From positions 1 through 64,000 of the forward strand of contig PAPJ01000008.1 of assembly GCA_002709045.1 (NCBI GenBank): a stretch of DNA of 64,000 nucleotides, in the 5' to 3' direction. The stretch is from Planctomycetaceae bacterium (GTDB lineage Bacteria; Planctomycetota; Planctomycetia; Pirellulales; Pirellulaceae). The notes beneath the pieces were generated by a model. It made no database searches and was not told the origin of the DNA. It saw only the letters and a program-made list of their open reading frames with translations. Position numbers and translations under genes: made by a program. Shown here in pieces: positions 27,348 through 35,930 of this stretch. The stretch's first letter is position 1; each line of letters opens with the position of its first letter.

Positions 27348-27932
27348 TTAACGAAAGTTTGCTTTGCGTTCCAGCCATTGCTCAACGGGGGTTGTCATTC
27401 GCTCTTCAAGATCCACTCCCAATCCGTCAGCGATACGATTGATATAGTTAAAATACCCAATCACCTGAGCCGCGACCGTAATCTGCTGATCGGTAAATCC
27501 GGCCTGCTGTAGATGTTCAACATCTTCCGAACACATCTCCTGAGGGTGAATTGTCAGCTTCATCGCGTAGTCACATAACGCCCGGTCTGCCGGTGTTAAA
27601 TCTGCTTCCCGGTAATCGTATTGAATCTGTTGAGCAACTGCTTCATTTTGTGACTCCAGACCGAAGTCCTCAGCGTGTGAAAGTGTTCAGTAGTAACAAT
27701 CGTTGGCACAACTTACAACTGCAGCAAGCAACTCTTTACGTGCAGCGGACAAAGCATTCTCTGTTTTCATCAATTTCAGATAAAACTGCATAGAGCCTTC
27801 CAGAGAAACCGGGTCCTGGCTCATTAGGCGAATAATATTAGCAACCCGATCAGCACGTCCGCGAGCTGACTGATATACCCTCGCGAGTGTTCCTCGGGCC
27901 TGCTCTTCAGCGATTTGACGAATAAATGCCAT
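27348..27932 (-). CDS. AhpD-like peroxidase-related protein, probable selenoprotein with in-frame TGA (Sec82)
   Basis: Two open frames, 27932-27690 and 27686-27348, are in the same frame and separated by one TGA at 27689-27687. Read through, they give 194 residues, the usual size of the 'uncharacterized peroxidase-related enzyme' branch of the AhpD/carboxymuconolactone decarboxylase family. The N-terminal part has RVANIIRLMSQDP and the helix REL-type segment KELLAAVVSCANDCYY. The family continues C-x-x-C-x-x-x-H; here it is C79-Y-Y-(TGA82)-T-L-S-H86. The stop therefore falls exactly on the second redox Cys. The downstream 112 codons still look like the family, ending VEQWLERK. A SECIS-like hairpin follows the TGA. 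I infer selenocysteine insertion; a nonsense mutation or base-call error is the alternative. The start adjoins the sulfatase stop (TAG-ATG). A thiol/selenol peroxidase role is likely. Confidence 0.8.
27652..27668 (-). promoter_or_regulatory. Bacterial SECIS-like hairpin downstream of the in-frame TGA
   Basis: On the minus strand GACUUC and GGAGUC pair as six consecutive base pairs (one U-G) around a five-base loop, GGUCU. The loop starts 24 bases after the TGA. As I recall the bacterial consensus, a SECIS has a short apical loop with a G in the first two positions, a stem of at least four pairs, and 16-37 bases between UGA and loop. All are met. The loop also contains the same GGUCU found in the E. 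coli fdhF element. The bulged U of fdhF is absent. The pairing is seen; the function is inferred. Confidence 0.7.
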
Positions 27933-29678
27933 CTACTCGACCTTCGTGACAATGACCTGATATGGGCCACGCATCTTATCACCGGCAACCAATGAAGCCT
28001 GAACGGTTTGTGGGCCGGGCACCAACTCAACTCCTGAGATTACTGCCTCATCAGCACCCGCCAGTGATTTAGCCTTGAGTACTGCCTTACCAAACTCGAC
28101 TTTAATATCTTCATCGGTTTGGCCCGGATCGTAGACTAACCTGATGTCATAGACGCCGGCAGAATCAACCTCGACTAACCAATGGCCGTTGGCGTTAGCC
28201 GCCCACGTCCCGTTACGCCAGTCCTGACGTGTTAAAATACCGATAGGATCATGTTCACTACCTAACACAATTCGCGGCGGAGCATAGTTTTCCTTACGAG
28301 TCGATGAAACATCCTCAAACCATTGTTCATACAACCGCTTTAACCGATCTGCCACGCCAGACTCTTGTTCAATCAGGTTTTCGGTTTCACCGGGATCATT
28401 TCTAATGTCATAGAGTTCGAATCTGGGATCACCTTCGAATTCTTCTTTTCCAAATCCGGAAGGATGCAGCAGCTTATAATCACCTTTGCGAATCATAAAG
28501 TTATGGTACAGCGCAGGTTGATTTCCTCGGTGAGACTGAATAACGAGTGTACGTGTTACTGGTTTCCTATCTGTCTTAATCAGCGAAGGTAACAAATTCA
28601 TCCCGTCAATAAGATGCTTCTTTTTCAATTTCACGCCGCAGGCATCAGCAATTGTCGGAAGTAAATCGATATGGGCGCCGACCTGACTACTGACGCCACC
28701 GGCATGCAGCCGAGCCGGCCAGTGCACAATTAGCGGAGAACGAATTCCTCCTTCCAGCACATTTGACTTCATACCCCGATGCTGATTTACATAACGTGCA
28801 CTGTTCGGTCCATTATCATTGAGGTAAATAATCATCGTATTATCGAGCTGATTCAGCTCTTTGAGTACTAGCATTAGACGTCCAATGTTTTGGTCGACAT
28901 TAGTAATCATCGCAAAAATGCGAGCCAGCTTATCGTTTTCTGCCTTTTGCGCCCCTTCCTTCAGTTGTCGTTTCATAATCTCCGCAAAGTTCTTTTGCTT
29001 GTAATAGTCATAGAGTTTCTGAGGAACATCATGAAACGGGCCGTGAGGCGCGTTTGTGGGTATGTAAGCAAAAAAGCTATCGTTATCTTTAGTAGCTTTT
29101 TTCACAAAATCTATCGCGGCGTCAAAGTAGACGTCTGTGCAGTAACCTTTGGTCTGAACCTGTTTTCCATTATGGAAAAGAATCGCATCCGTATAACGGC
29201 GACCGTTCTCACGTGGTTCGGACGGCTGTGCAAGCCCTCCCCCTTTGTGAATTAAGGCTTCATCAAATCCCTGATCAATCGCACGCATCGGATAGTTATC
29301 ACCTAAATGCCACTTCCCAAAGATACCCGTGCGATAGCCGGCAGAACTAAGAATCTCAGCAACCGTGATTTCCTCCGGATCCATCATGCTTCGTCCCAAA
29401 TAAGTATCGATGCATCGCGTGCGGTAGTTGTAACGGCCGGTCATTAAACAAGCACGTGTCGGCGAACAGACCGGACTGACGTAGAATTCTTCCAAATGGA
29501 CACCACCGCTGTACAAGGCATCCAAACTGGGAGTATCAATGAGATTATTCCCTGTAAATCTAAAGTCACCGACACCCTGATCATCGGTCATGATAACAAT
29601 CACATTTGGGCGTTCTGCCAAAGCAACGTTCGTCACGGTCAGCATCAGGGCCAAAACTGAAAGAATTCTTTTCATCAT
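27933..29678 (-). CDS. Arylsulfatase-type sulfatase, exported
   Basis: A 581-residue protein from the ATG at 29678, with GTGGA seven bases upstream; a GTG at 29690 is less likely. The signal peptide ends near VALAERP. The sulfatase core starts NVIVIMTDDQG with metal-binding Asp residues. The formylglycine motif CSPTR follows at about residues 71-75, with Cys as the residue to be converted by a formylglycine-generating enzyme. GIFGKWHLG and AHIDLLPT are further family strands. A beta-rich C-terminal part after about residue 450 ends in a carbohydrate-binding-like segment. It hydrolyses a sulfate ester, probably on a glycan. The next gene's ATG follows its TAG with no gap. Confidence 0.93.
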   Translation of the reverse strand: MMKRILSVLALMLTVTNVALAERPNVIVIMTDDQGVGDFRFTGNNLIDTPSLDALYSGGVHLEEFYVSPVCSPTRACLMTGRYNYRTRCIDTYLGRSMMDPEEITVAEILSSAGYRTGIFGKWHLGDNYPMRAIDQGFDEALIHKGGGLAQPSEPRENGRRYTDAILFHNGKQVQTKGYCTDVYFDAAIDFVKKATKDNDSFFAYIPTNAPHGPFHDVPQKLYDYYKQKNFAEIMKRQLKEGAQKAENDKLARIFAMITNVDQNIGRLMLVLKELNQLDNTMIIYLNDNGPNSARYVNQHRGMKSNVLEGGIRSPLIVHWPARLHAGGVSSQVGAHIDLLPTIADACGVKLKKKHLIDGMNLLPSLIKTDRKPVTRTLVIQSHRGNQPALYHNFMIRKGDYKLLHPSGFGKEEFEGDPRFELYDIRNDPGETENLIEQESGVADRLKRLYEQWFEDVSSTRKENYAPPRIVLGSEHDPIGILTRQDWRNGTWAANANGHWLVEVDSAGVYDIRLVYDPGQTDEDIKVEFGKAVLKAKSLAGADEAVISGVELVPGPQTVQASLVAGDKMRGPYQVIVTKVE

Positions 29679-29712
29679 TATTATGTCCACTAGTTCTCAA
29701 AAGGGATGCTTA

Positions 29713-30684
29713 TTAAAAGGTAGCGATCGGATTCAAGGGTGAACCCGTTCCACCCTTGACCGGAATTGGAGCCGCTTGTATCAGAAAGTCCCAGCGTTTT
29801 AGTTTCTGGCTTGTTTGGTGCAATGCTTCCAGATTACAACAATCAAAGATGTGTATACCCATTGCATGCAATGAAAGAATGTGAATCGGGTGCGTCACAC
29901 CCTCCACTCTTGAAGGAGCGACATCGCTACCAGCATCTGAACCCAGCATGGCAATATCGCGTTCTTTGATCCAGCGAGCACATGTTACATAAAGCCCTGC
30001 TGCTCCGGACTGATCCACACTCCACGGACCTTTGGCCTCCCGGGCTGCCCATCGTCCGGTACGAATAAATACAACATCACCCGGTTGCACTTTGGTTCCT
30101 ATACGATTTTCCCAGGCAACTAATTCCTCCGGCATAATAGCTTCACCAGGCTCGAGATAATCAACTCCCCGCAACGCTGGAATATCGATCAGTACCCCGC
30201 GCGTGAAAACACCTTGCTGAACATTATGAATACTTAGTTTTTGAGCTCCTTTTTCGGTTACTTCCCTGCGCGAGTAACCATTATAGAGCTTACCTTTATA
30301 GAAAAGATGACAGAGTGAATCCATATGGGTATGAGCAAACCCGTGATAGGAGACTTTCAGTTCGTCAACTGCCCACATTCCTTCCGTCTTGCCATGACGC
30401 AACATGGTATGGAAATAAGGATCCGGGTTATCAGCAGTGATTTCCGTCGCTGCCGGATTAGCCAGTGATACTGAAATACCGTGTTTCACTAGTCTAGCTG
30501 CTTCTAATCGTTTTTCGGGGGTAATCAGATTCAAAGCTCCAAGCTGATCGGCTTTACCCCAGCGTCCCCAATTCGACAGTTCCTTTACCATCTTCTCGAA
30601 TTCTTTTTGAGGCAATTCCGGAACCTGAGCGTAAACACTATTGACTATCAGAAAGATGACCAGGCCTATTAAACATCGCTTCAT
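29713..30684 (-). CDS. Cyclase family protein (kynurenine formamidase-like metal hydrolase), exported
   Basis: A 323-residue protein. I chose the ATG at 30684 because AAGGAG lies eight bases upstream and the residues that follow (MKRCLIGLVIFLIV...VYAQ) form a signal peptide; a longer reading from 30726 has neither. The metal-binding motif of the cyclase/KynB family is present as HGFAHTHMDSLCH. GDVVFIRTGRW and GSDAGSDVAPSR are further family strands. Members hydrolyse amides, lactones or cyclic compounds using zinc or manganese. It lies between the two sulfatase genes, 34 bases from one and 45 from the other, so it is part of the same operon. The substrate is unknown. Confidence 0.87.
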   Translation of the reverse strand: MKRCLIGLVIFLIVNSVYAQVPELPQKEFEKMVKELSNWGRWGKADQLGALNLITPEKRLEAARLVKHGISVSLANPAATEITADNPDPYFHTMLRHGKTEGMWAVDELKVSYHGFAHTHMDSLCHLFYKGKLYNGYSRREVTEKGAQKLSIHNVQQGVFTRGVLIDIPALRGVDYLEPGEAIMPEELVAWENRIGTKVQPGDVVFIRTGRWAAREAKGPWSVDQSGAAGLYVTCARWIKERDIAMLGSDAGSDVAPSRVEGVTHPIHILSLHAMGIHIFDCCNLEALHQTSQKLKRWDFLIQAAPIPVKGGTGSPLNPIATF

Positions 30685-30729
30685 TCTTTTTACTCCTTCG
30701 TTATTCATCCGGACTATAAATTTCATCTC

Positions 30730-32532
30730 TTATTTAACCGAGTTCAAGTATTCTAAACGGCGTTGTACCAAGGGCTCGTCTGAAGCTTTGATCATCGACG
30801 CATCTACTTTGAATTCATACCCATGATGATCCCGCAAAAAAACAATGGCGTTCATCGCTGCCGTTGCAACCGCATTAGATTCAGCTTTCACCAAAACATC
30901 ATAAATCGTCTGTTGAGGTTCGGCAGCATGCAGGATCCCCAAAATCTCCGCCGTTCGAATTCGAACCTGAAAATCTGAGTCTGAGAGCAATGACTGCAAG
31001 ATGGGTAACAAGGGGCTGACCTTATCGCCAAAGGCCGCACAGGCTGTTACGCCCCAATAACGAACACGAGGGTTCTTCGACTTCAAGGCTCGTTGTAGTT
31101 TTTTGCGAGCCTGTTGCCAGGGCGACAAAGCGAGATCCACGACATCTAGCAGCTCTTCGATCTCAGCACTTCGTTGCTGGCCAAATCCGATGCCATTCTG
31201 CAAAGCCAGATCAATCATCTGACTTTCAGGAAACAAACTTAAATCGTTTATCTGTTTCATCTTAGCCCGCAGGCTACTTCGCAAATCTTCAAGTATCAAT
31301 TGGTGCTCAACGTCTCCTGCGAGATTACGTACTTCGTGCGGATCCGCTTCAACGTCGAACAGCAACTCTACAGGTTTAGAATTAAAGAAATGAGACTGAG
31401 CTTCATTCAATTCACCTTTATCATTCAGTTCCCGCCACTGAGCAAACGCCAGCATTCGATAGCGATAATTATTCTGCATTGAGTCCGGATAAAAATGCTC
31501 ATAAGCGCGTATATATTTATACTTCCCTTTCCTGAAACTTCTGGCAAATTCATAGCGTTCATCAAATCGGTCTGCGTAACCAAATGCTTCATCCCGCTGG
31601 GCCAGCGATAGTGCAGTAATTCCTTTGCCGGCAAATGGCTTACCATCCATACTGACAGGAACATCCAGTCCAGCCAGATTCAGAACAGTTGGGCTAAAGT
31701 CAATGAACGATACAAAACCGTCTTCACGCGACCCAAACGCCGACGCAAACAAATGCCTGTACTTTTCAGGAAACCGGACAATCAACGGAACATGCAGACC
31801 ACCCTCGTAGAGATAACCTTTACTGCGAGGCAGAACACCACCATGATCACCAAAATAAAAGACAATGGTGTCATCGAACAATCCATCTTCTTTTAATTGT
31901 TCTACAACTTTGCCAATCTGACGATCAATCACTGTCATACGATCGTGATAATATGCCTGAGTGTATCGAAATAACGGTGTGTTCGGAAAATAAGGAGCCA
32001 CCTCAACGGAAGCCAGGTCTGTCTTTAATGCTTGCGGATCGATCTGGCCTGATTTGAAATGAAGCGAACTTTCATGTGACATCCCGAAACTCTGCATGTG
32101 AAAAAAGGGTTGCGACTCGTCAGGGCGTTTACGCCAGCTTGCAGTTCGCGAACTTTCATCCCACACTTTATCAGTGACGACGTTATAGTCCTGCTTGTTA
32201 TTGTTTGTGCAGTAATAGCCTGCCTCTCGCAAATAGACCGGCACCATTTTGACACCCGCGGGAAGATTCGCCGGCACCATTTTACGATGATAATGAAAAC
32301 CAGCACGCGGCCCAAGAATCCCTGTCATCAGTGTGGTTCGCGCGACTGAACAAACCGGGCTATTAGAAAACGCATGGTTATAGGTAATGCCCTGCTGTGC
32401 TAATTGGCTAATGGCAGGCGTCGGGCCGTTAGGACTTCCATAGTGCTGCAGGTAGTGAATTGAATTATCTTCAGATAATAGCCAGACAATATTAGGCTTC
32501 TCAGCAGCAGACAGTAAATCCGCGAAGAGCAT
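30730..32532 (-). CDS. Sulfatase with CSVAR motif and C-terminal HEAT-like repeats
   Basis: A 600-residue sulfatase from the ATG at 32532. The core starts NIVWLLSED. The formylglycine position is C61 in CSVAR, a variant of the usual C-x-P/A-x-R seen in some marine sulfatases. FYFGDHGG and a GGLHVPLIVRFP strand follow. From about residue 460 the protein has helical HEAT-like repeats (RVRYWGVTACAAFGD, FQVRIRTAEILG). Only ten residues precede the core, too few for a normal signal peptide. The frame is open upstream and encodes a signal-like stretch (KVNYQIIFAVIG) but holds no ATG, GTG or TTG before a TGA. The true start may be a rare codon such as ATC at 32571, or the start codon may have been altered. 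Confidence 0.88.
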   Translation of the reverse strand: MLFADLLSAAEKPNIVWLLSEDNSIHYLQHYGSPNGPTPAISQLAQQGITYNHAFSNSPVCSVARTTLMTGILGPRAGFHYHRKMVPANLPAGVKMVPVYLREAGYYCTNNNKQDYNVVTDKVWDESSRTASWRKRPDESQPFFHMQSFGMSHESSLHFKSGQIDPQALKTDLASVEVAPYFPNTPLFRYTQAYYHDRMTVIDRQIGKVVEQLKEDGLFDDTIVFYFGDHGGVLPRSKGYLYEGGLHVPLIVRFPEKYRHLFASAFGSREDGFVSFIDFSPTVLNLAGLDVPVSMDGKPFAGKGITALSLAQRDEAFGYADRFDERYEFARSFRKGKYKYIRAYEHFYPDSMQNNYRYRMLAFAQWRELNDKGELNEAQSHFFNSKPVELLFDVEADPHEVRNLAGDVEHQLILEDLRSSLRAKMKQINDLSLFPESQMIDLALQNGIGFGQQRSAEIEELLDVVDLALSPWQQARKKLQRALKSKNPRVRYWGVTACAAFGDKVSPLLPILQSLLSDSDFQVRIRTAEILGILHAAEPQQTIYDVLVKAESNAVATAAMNAIVFLRDHHGYEFKVDASMIKASDEPLVQRRLEYLNSVK

Positions 32533-32643
32533 GCCAATTACAGCAAAAATAATTTGATAATTTACTTTGATATTCCTGAATTCTGATACTCAAAGAAGTG
32601 GGCGTCGCTCATTATGATATTGCCTCAGAAAAACGGCAGTCCT

Positions 32644-33906
32644 CTACCGCCGATAGAAGGTGCTCTCTTTAGAAGCTTTGTAAGTTACGTCCAAATGAGG
32701 GGTATTAAGTTTACGCTGCCCCAGATGCAGCGACTCAAGTGCGGCCTGGACCATTCCGGACGTTAACAATGTACGTTCAACAGGATACGGAGCTTTATTG
32801 GTCATGAACATCTCTTCAGCGTTGTTCATAAGCGCCGCCGAATAGACCACGTTGGGATTAGGTGGCAGATAAAAACATGTCGACAATGGGGCATCCTGAC
32901 CTTTTAGCTTAGCTGCAAAATTAAAATCTTTTACCAGGCCATTCATCAACATCATGGTTGCACGTGTGCCATCATTGTATTCCAGTTGATAACAAACTGG
33001 TGACTTAACCAACTGTTTCATAAGTTCCGGCGTTGGATAACGATGACTAAATTCCTCAGTCTGGCTTAATGTCTGACTGCGTGAAAGACAGGCCTCAAAC
33101 AGCTCGGCGGACCATTTTCTCCCTGCAAGGTGCCTCCACACGGACGGACCTTCCAAAGCATGAATACTTTTTACGCCCGTTTCACCACCTTTACGACGTT
33201 CCATCATACACTGTAGTGTTTCTAAAGCATGAAAGTCATAGATATCCTTAGGACCATATGCGACCACCATAGCTTCTTCGATCTCCGCACCATATGGCAT
33301 TTCAAATGAAGGCATCCTCCAGGTCACCGGAAGTGAGCTACCCGCCAGAAACGGAAACTTCAATGCTTTACTTTGAGCGACCATGTCTTCAGCCCATTTG
33401 AAATTCCAACTAAGATGCTTGTCATTGAAGATCGGAACCGATTTACCTTCTTCTCTAAAGACTTCGGTAATTCCATTAAACAGTCGATAACGGGGGTACA
33501 GTTTTTGACCTATTTCGTTAACCTCGTAATCACCGTGCTCACCGATCAGCAAAACGCAATCTACATCAAGGTTATCCGTACCATTTCTCAATGCCTCTGC
33601 AATCGTTGGATAGACCGTAAATCCAAATTCTTTGGCACGGCGTTTACTTAAATCATCATCTTTAATCTGGTCTACATAAGCGGATACCACTTCAATATCG
33701 GGATAATGCCACTTCCCGTTAACAGGGTATCCCACCAGAAAGCGGGTCGCCATATGCCAGGCATGTGAACCATACCACCAGGTAGTGGTAACAATTGCCA
33801 TTCGTTTTTTCCGCGCCGGCTTACGTGCCAAAACCTGACTGGTATTAAAAAGTACTGCTGGCAGACCAGTTGCACTGACCTGTAGAAAGCCACGTCGATC
33901 AAACAT
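32644..33906 (-). CDS. Tat-exported protein of unknown function
   Basis: A 420-residue protein with the Tat signal FDRRGFLQVSATG at residues 2-14 and a likely cleavage after VLARKP. I do not recognise a named family. The sequence looks like a mixed alpha/beta fold with a Rossmann-type first strand (RMAIVTTTWWYGSHAW) and a VDCVLLIGEHGDYEVN segment. This suggests a distant relative of the exported Gfo/Idh/MocA proteins, but the nucleotide-binding glycine motif and the EKP motif are both absent. It is the first gene of the long minus-strand run, with 111 bases before the HEAT sulfatase. It may bind the same substrate class as its neighbours. Confidence 0.65.
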   Translation of the reverse strand: MFDRRGFLQVSATGLPAVLFNTSQVLARKPARKKRMAIVTTTWWYGSHAWHMATRFLVGYPVNGKWHYPDIEVVSAYVDQIKDDDLSKRRAKEFGFTVYPTIAEALRNGTDNLDVDCVLLIGEHGDYEVNEIGQKLYPRYRLFNGITEVFREEGKSVPIFNDKHLSWNFKWAEDMVAQSKALKFPFLAGSSLPVTWRMPSFEMPYGAEIEEAMVVAYGPKDIYDFHALETLQCMMERRKGGETGVKSIHALEGPSVWRHLAGRKWSAELFEACLSRSQTLSQTEEFSHRYPTPELMKQLVKSPVCYQLEYNDGTRATMMLMNGLVKDFNFAAKLKGQDAPLSTCFYLPPNPNVVYSAALMNNAEEMFMTNKAPYPVERTLLTSGMVQAALESLHLGQRKLNTPHLDVTYKASKESTFYRR

Positions 33907-33956
33907 AGTAAACCCTTCGCTAAAGTCGTCTCTGAGATATCTCTCTATAGATTACT

Positions 33957-33987
33957 ATTGTAGCCCTTTTAAGAATCTCCTTGTTAA
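33957..33987 (-). promoter_or_regulatory. Possible sigma70-type promoter of the long minus-strand run
   Basis: Read on the minus strand, TTAACA at 33987-33982 and TACAAT at 33962-33957 each match five of six consensus bases. The spacer is 19 bases, longer than ideal. It lies about 50 bases before the ATG of the Tat-exported unknown. A perfect palindrome, GAGATATCTC, lies at 33934-33943 just downstream and could be an operator. Weak evidence. Confidence 0.3.
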
Positions 33988-34075
33988 TGGATTTTAAACT
34001 CAATGGTTGCAATTAGTTCGGAATCATGGATGATGATGGTGACGATTTTCAACGCTCTTTTTTTACCGTTCCGTT

Positions 34076-35926
34076 ATGCACAGATTAATAGCACTTACTG
34101 CTTACTTCGCCATTACCTTCACATCACTGACTTCAGCCCATGAAGGCCCTGATCCAATTTCACATTGGTATGTCCAATCCAAATATGTCACCGACAATAC
34201 GTTGAAGTCGCGTCTGGGACCAAACGGCCAGCTCAGCTTTACTCCCCGCTTCGTTACGGACTCCGGAGGTGATGCATTAATTTTCGAAGGTCGTAATGCC
34301 GGCTGCATTCTGGCAAAAGATCTGAAAACAGCCAGCCCCTTTCTGCCCAAACGGGAAATAACCATTTCAGCCTGGTTCAGTATCGATACCCGTCAAAAAT
34401 GGGGAGGAATCCTGGGCTTTATTCAAGATAACGGCGAGCGTGAAAAAGGTTGGGTATTGGGGTATGACCAAACAACCTTCTACTATGCACTTGCGACAAC
34501 CGGAGCCGATGACGGAGATGGCAAGATGACATACTTCAAGGCCAAAACAGAATATCAACTCGGAAAACTTTATCACCTTACTGCTGTCTTTGACGGCAAA
34601 ACCACCGAGCTCTACATCAATGGAATCAAAGAAGTCAGCAGTGGACAACAGCATGGCGATATTGATTATCCCAAATCAGCCATCTACAGCATGGGGTTGT
34701 ATCTGGACAGTGACGAACGTTATCCACATCACGGTCGCATCCGGGAGATCAAAGTGTATGACAATGCCGCCAAAGCCGAATGGGTAGCACAGGAATTTGC
34801 TCATCACCGGATGCTTGCCCAGGAGGACGCTAATCCGCAGGAACCTAACTTTGAACTACTTGTAGCTCCCTATCTGCAGTTTGCCACACAGACAACAATG
34901 ACCGTAATGTGGGACACAAGCGCGACATCAACATCAGTGGTTCACTACGGCGAGACAAGTCAATGTCTTAATTCGGTGGAAGTAAATCCCAGTCGCATCC
35001 ACGAAGTTGTACTCAAAGATCTAAAGCCTAATACACAGTACTTCTACCGGGTAGAATCCAAGACTCCTGGCGGTAAACACTACGAAAGCGAAGTGGCGAC
35101 ATTTCGTACCGCAGTGGACACCGATACGCCTTATGCTTTTGCGGTTATCAGCGACACTCAGGGCAACCCCGCCGTCTCCGGCCAGATCGCACAACTTGCC
35201 TGGCAGCAGCGACCAAGTTTCGTACTACATGCAGGTGACCTCGTATCTACCGGGAGTGATCACAACCATTGGCTGGAACACTTTTTTCCCGGAATGCGTC
35301 CCCTGATAAACCATGTGCCTTTTTATCCGGTTTTGGGCAATCATGAACAAAATGCCGAACACTATTACAATTATGTCTCTCTGCCAGATCCCGAGTACTA
35401 TTACACGTTCACCTATGGCAACTGTCAGTTCTTTATGATCGACACCAATCAAAAAGTTGAGCCGGGTAGCGAACAATATAAATGGCTCGAACAGTCACTC
35501 GCAGCATCGAACGCTAAATGGAAGTTTGTGTGCCATCACCATCCTCCCTATTCGTCTGACGAGAATGATTACGGCAATTTATGGAAAACTAACAAAGGTA
35601 CACAGGGGGACCTGCGAGCACGACAATTGGTTCCTCTTTATGAGCAACACGGAGTCGACATCGTCTGGAACGGACACATCCACTCGTATGAGCGCACATG
35701 GAGAATCCGCAAAGGAAAAGCCGTGGAAGCAGATGCTCCGTTTTATATGATTACCGGAGGTGGAGGCGGTGGCCTAGAAACCCCTGCTCCCTCAAGACCC
35801 TTTTTTCAGAACAATGTCCGACGCGGCCATCACTATGTCATGGTTCATATAAACGGTGGAACGCTGGAACTGAAATCATACACACTCAATGATCGACTTT
35901 TCGACCAACTACAGATAAAGAAGTAA
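34076..35926 (+). CDS. Exported metallophosphatase with N-terminal LamG-like domain
   Basis: A 616-residue protein with a signal peptide (first 21 residues, ending TSAHE). Residues about 30-245 form a LamG/concanavalin-like beta sandwich (ITISAWFSID, FDGKTTELYINGI). Residues about 260-350 form a fibronectin-III-like domain of purple acid phosphatase type (MTVMWDTSAT, LKPNTQYFYRVES). The rest is a calcineurin-like metallophosphatase with the full motif set: AVISDTQGN, HAGDLVSTG, LGNHEQN, CHHHPPYS and NGHIHSYER, which coordinate two metals. It probably hydrolyses extracellular phosphate esters, with the LamG part binding a glycan. The lactonase gene follows four bases after the stop. Confidence 0.9.
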   Translation: MHRLIALTAYFAITFTSLTSAHEGPDPISHWYVQSKYVTDNTLKSRLGPNGQLSFTPRFVTDSGGDALIFEGRNAGCILAKDLKTASPFLPKREITISAWFSIDTRQKWGGILGFIQDNGEREKGWVLGYDQTTFYYALATTGADDGDGKMTYFKAKTEYQLGKLYHLTAVFDGKTTELYINGIKEVSSGQQHGDIDYPKSAIYSMGLYLDSDERYPHHGRIREIKVYDNAAKAEWVAQEFAHHRMLAQEDANPQEPNFELLVAPYLQFATQTTMTVMWDTSATSTSVVHYGETSQCLNSVEVNPSRIHEVVLKDLKPNTQYFYRVESKTPGGKHYESEVATFRTAVDTDTPYAFAVISDTQGNPAVSGQIAQLAWQQRPSFVLHAGDLVSTGSDHNHWLEHFFPGMRPLINHVPFYPVLGNHEQNAEHYYNYVSLPDPEYYYTFTYGNCQFFMIDTNQKVEPGSEQYKWLEQSLAASNAKWKFVCHHHPPYSSDENDYGNLWKTNKGTQGDLRARQLVPLYEQHGVDIVWNGHIHSYERTWRIRKGKAVEADAPFYMITGGGGGGLETPAPSRPFFQNNVRRGHHYVMVHINGGTLELKSYTLNDRLFDQLQIKK

Positions 35927-35930
35927 CCCT

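Noticed and set aside
27348..27932. Pseudogene reading of the split AhpD-like gene
   Set aside because: A single TGA at the redox Cys, an otherwise intact frame, and a correctly placed SECIS-like hairpin fit selenocysteine better than decay. It is kept as the alternative.
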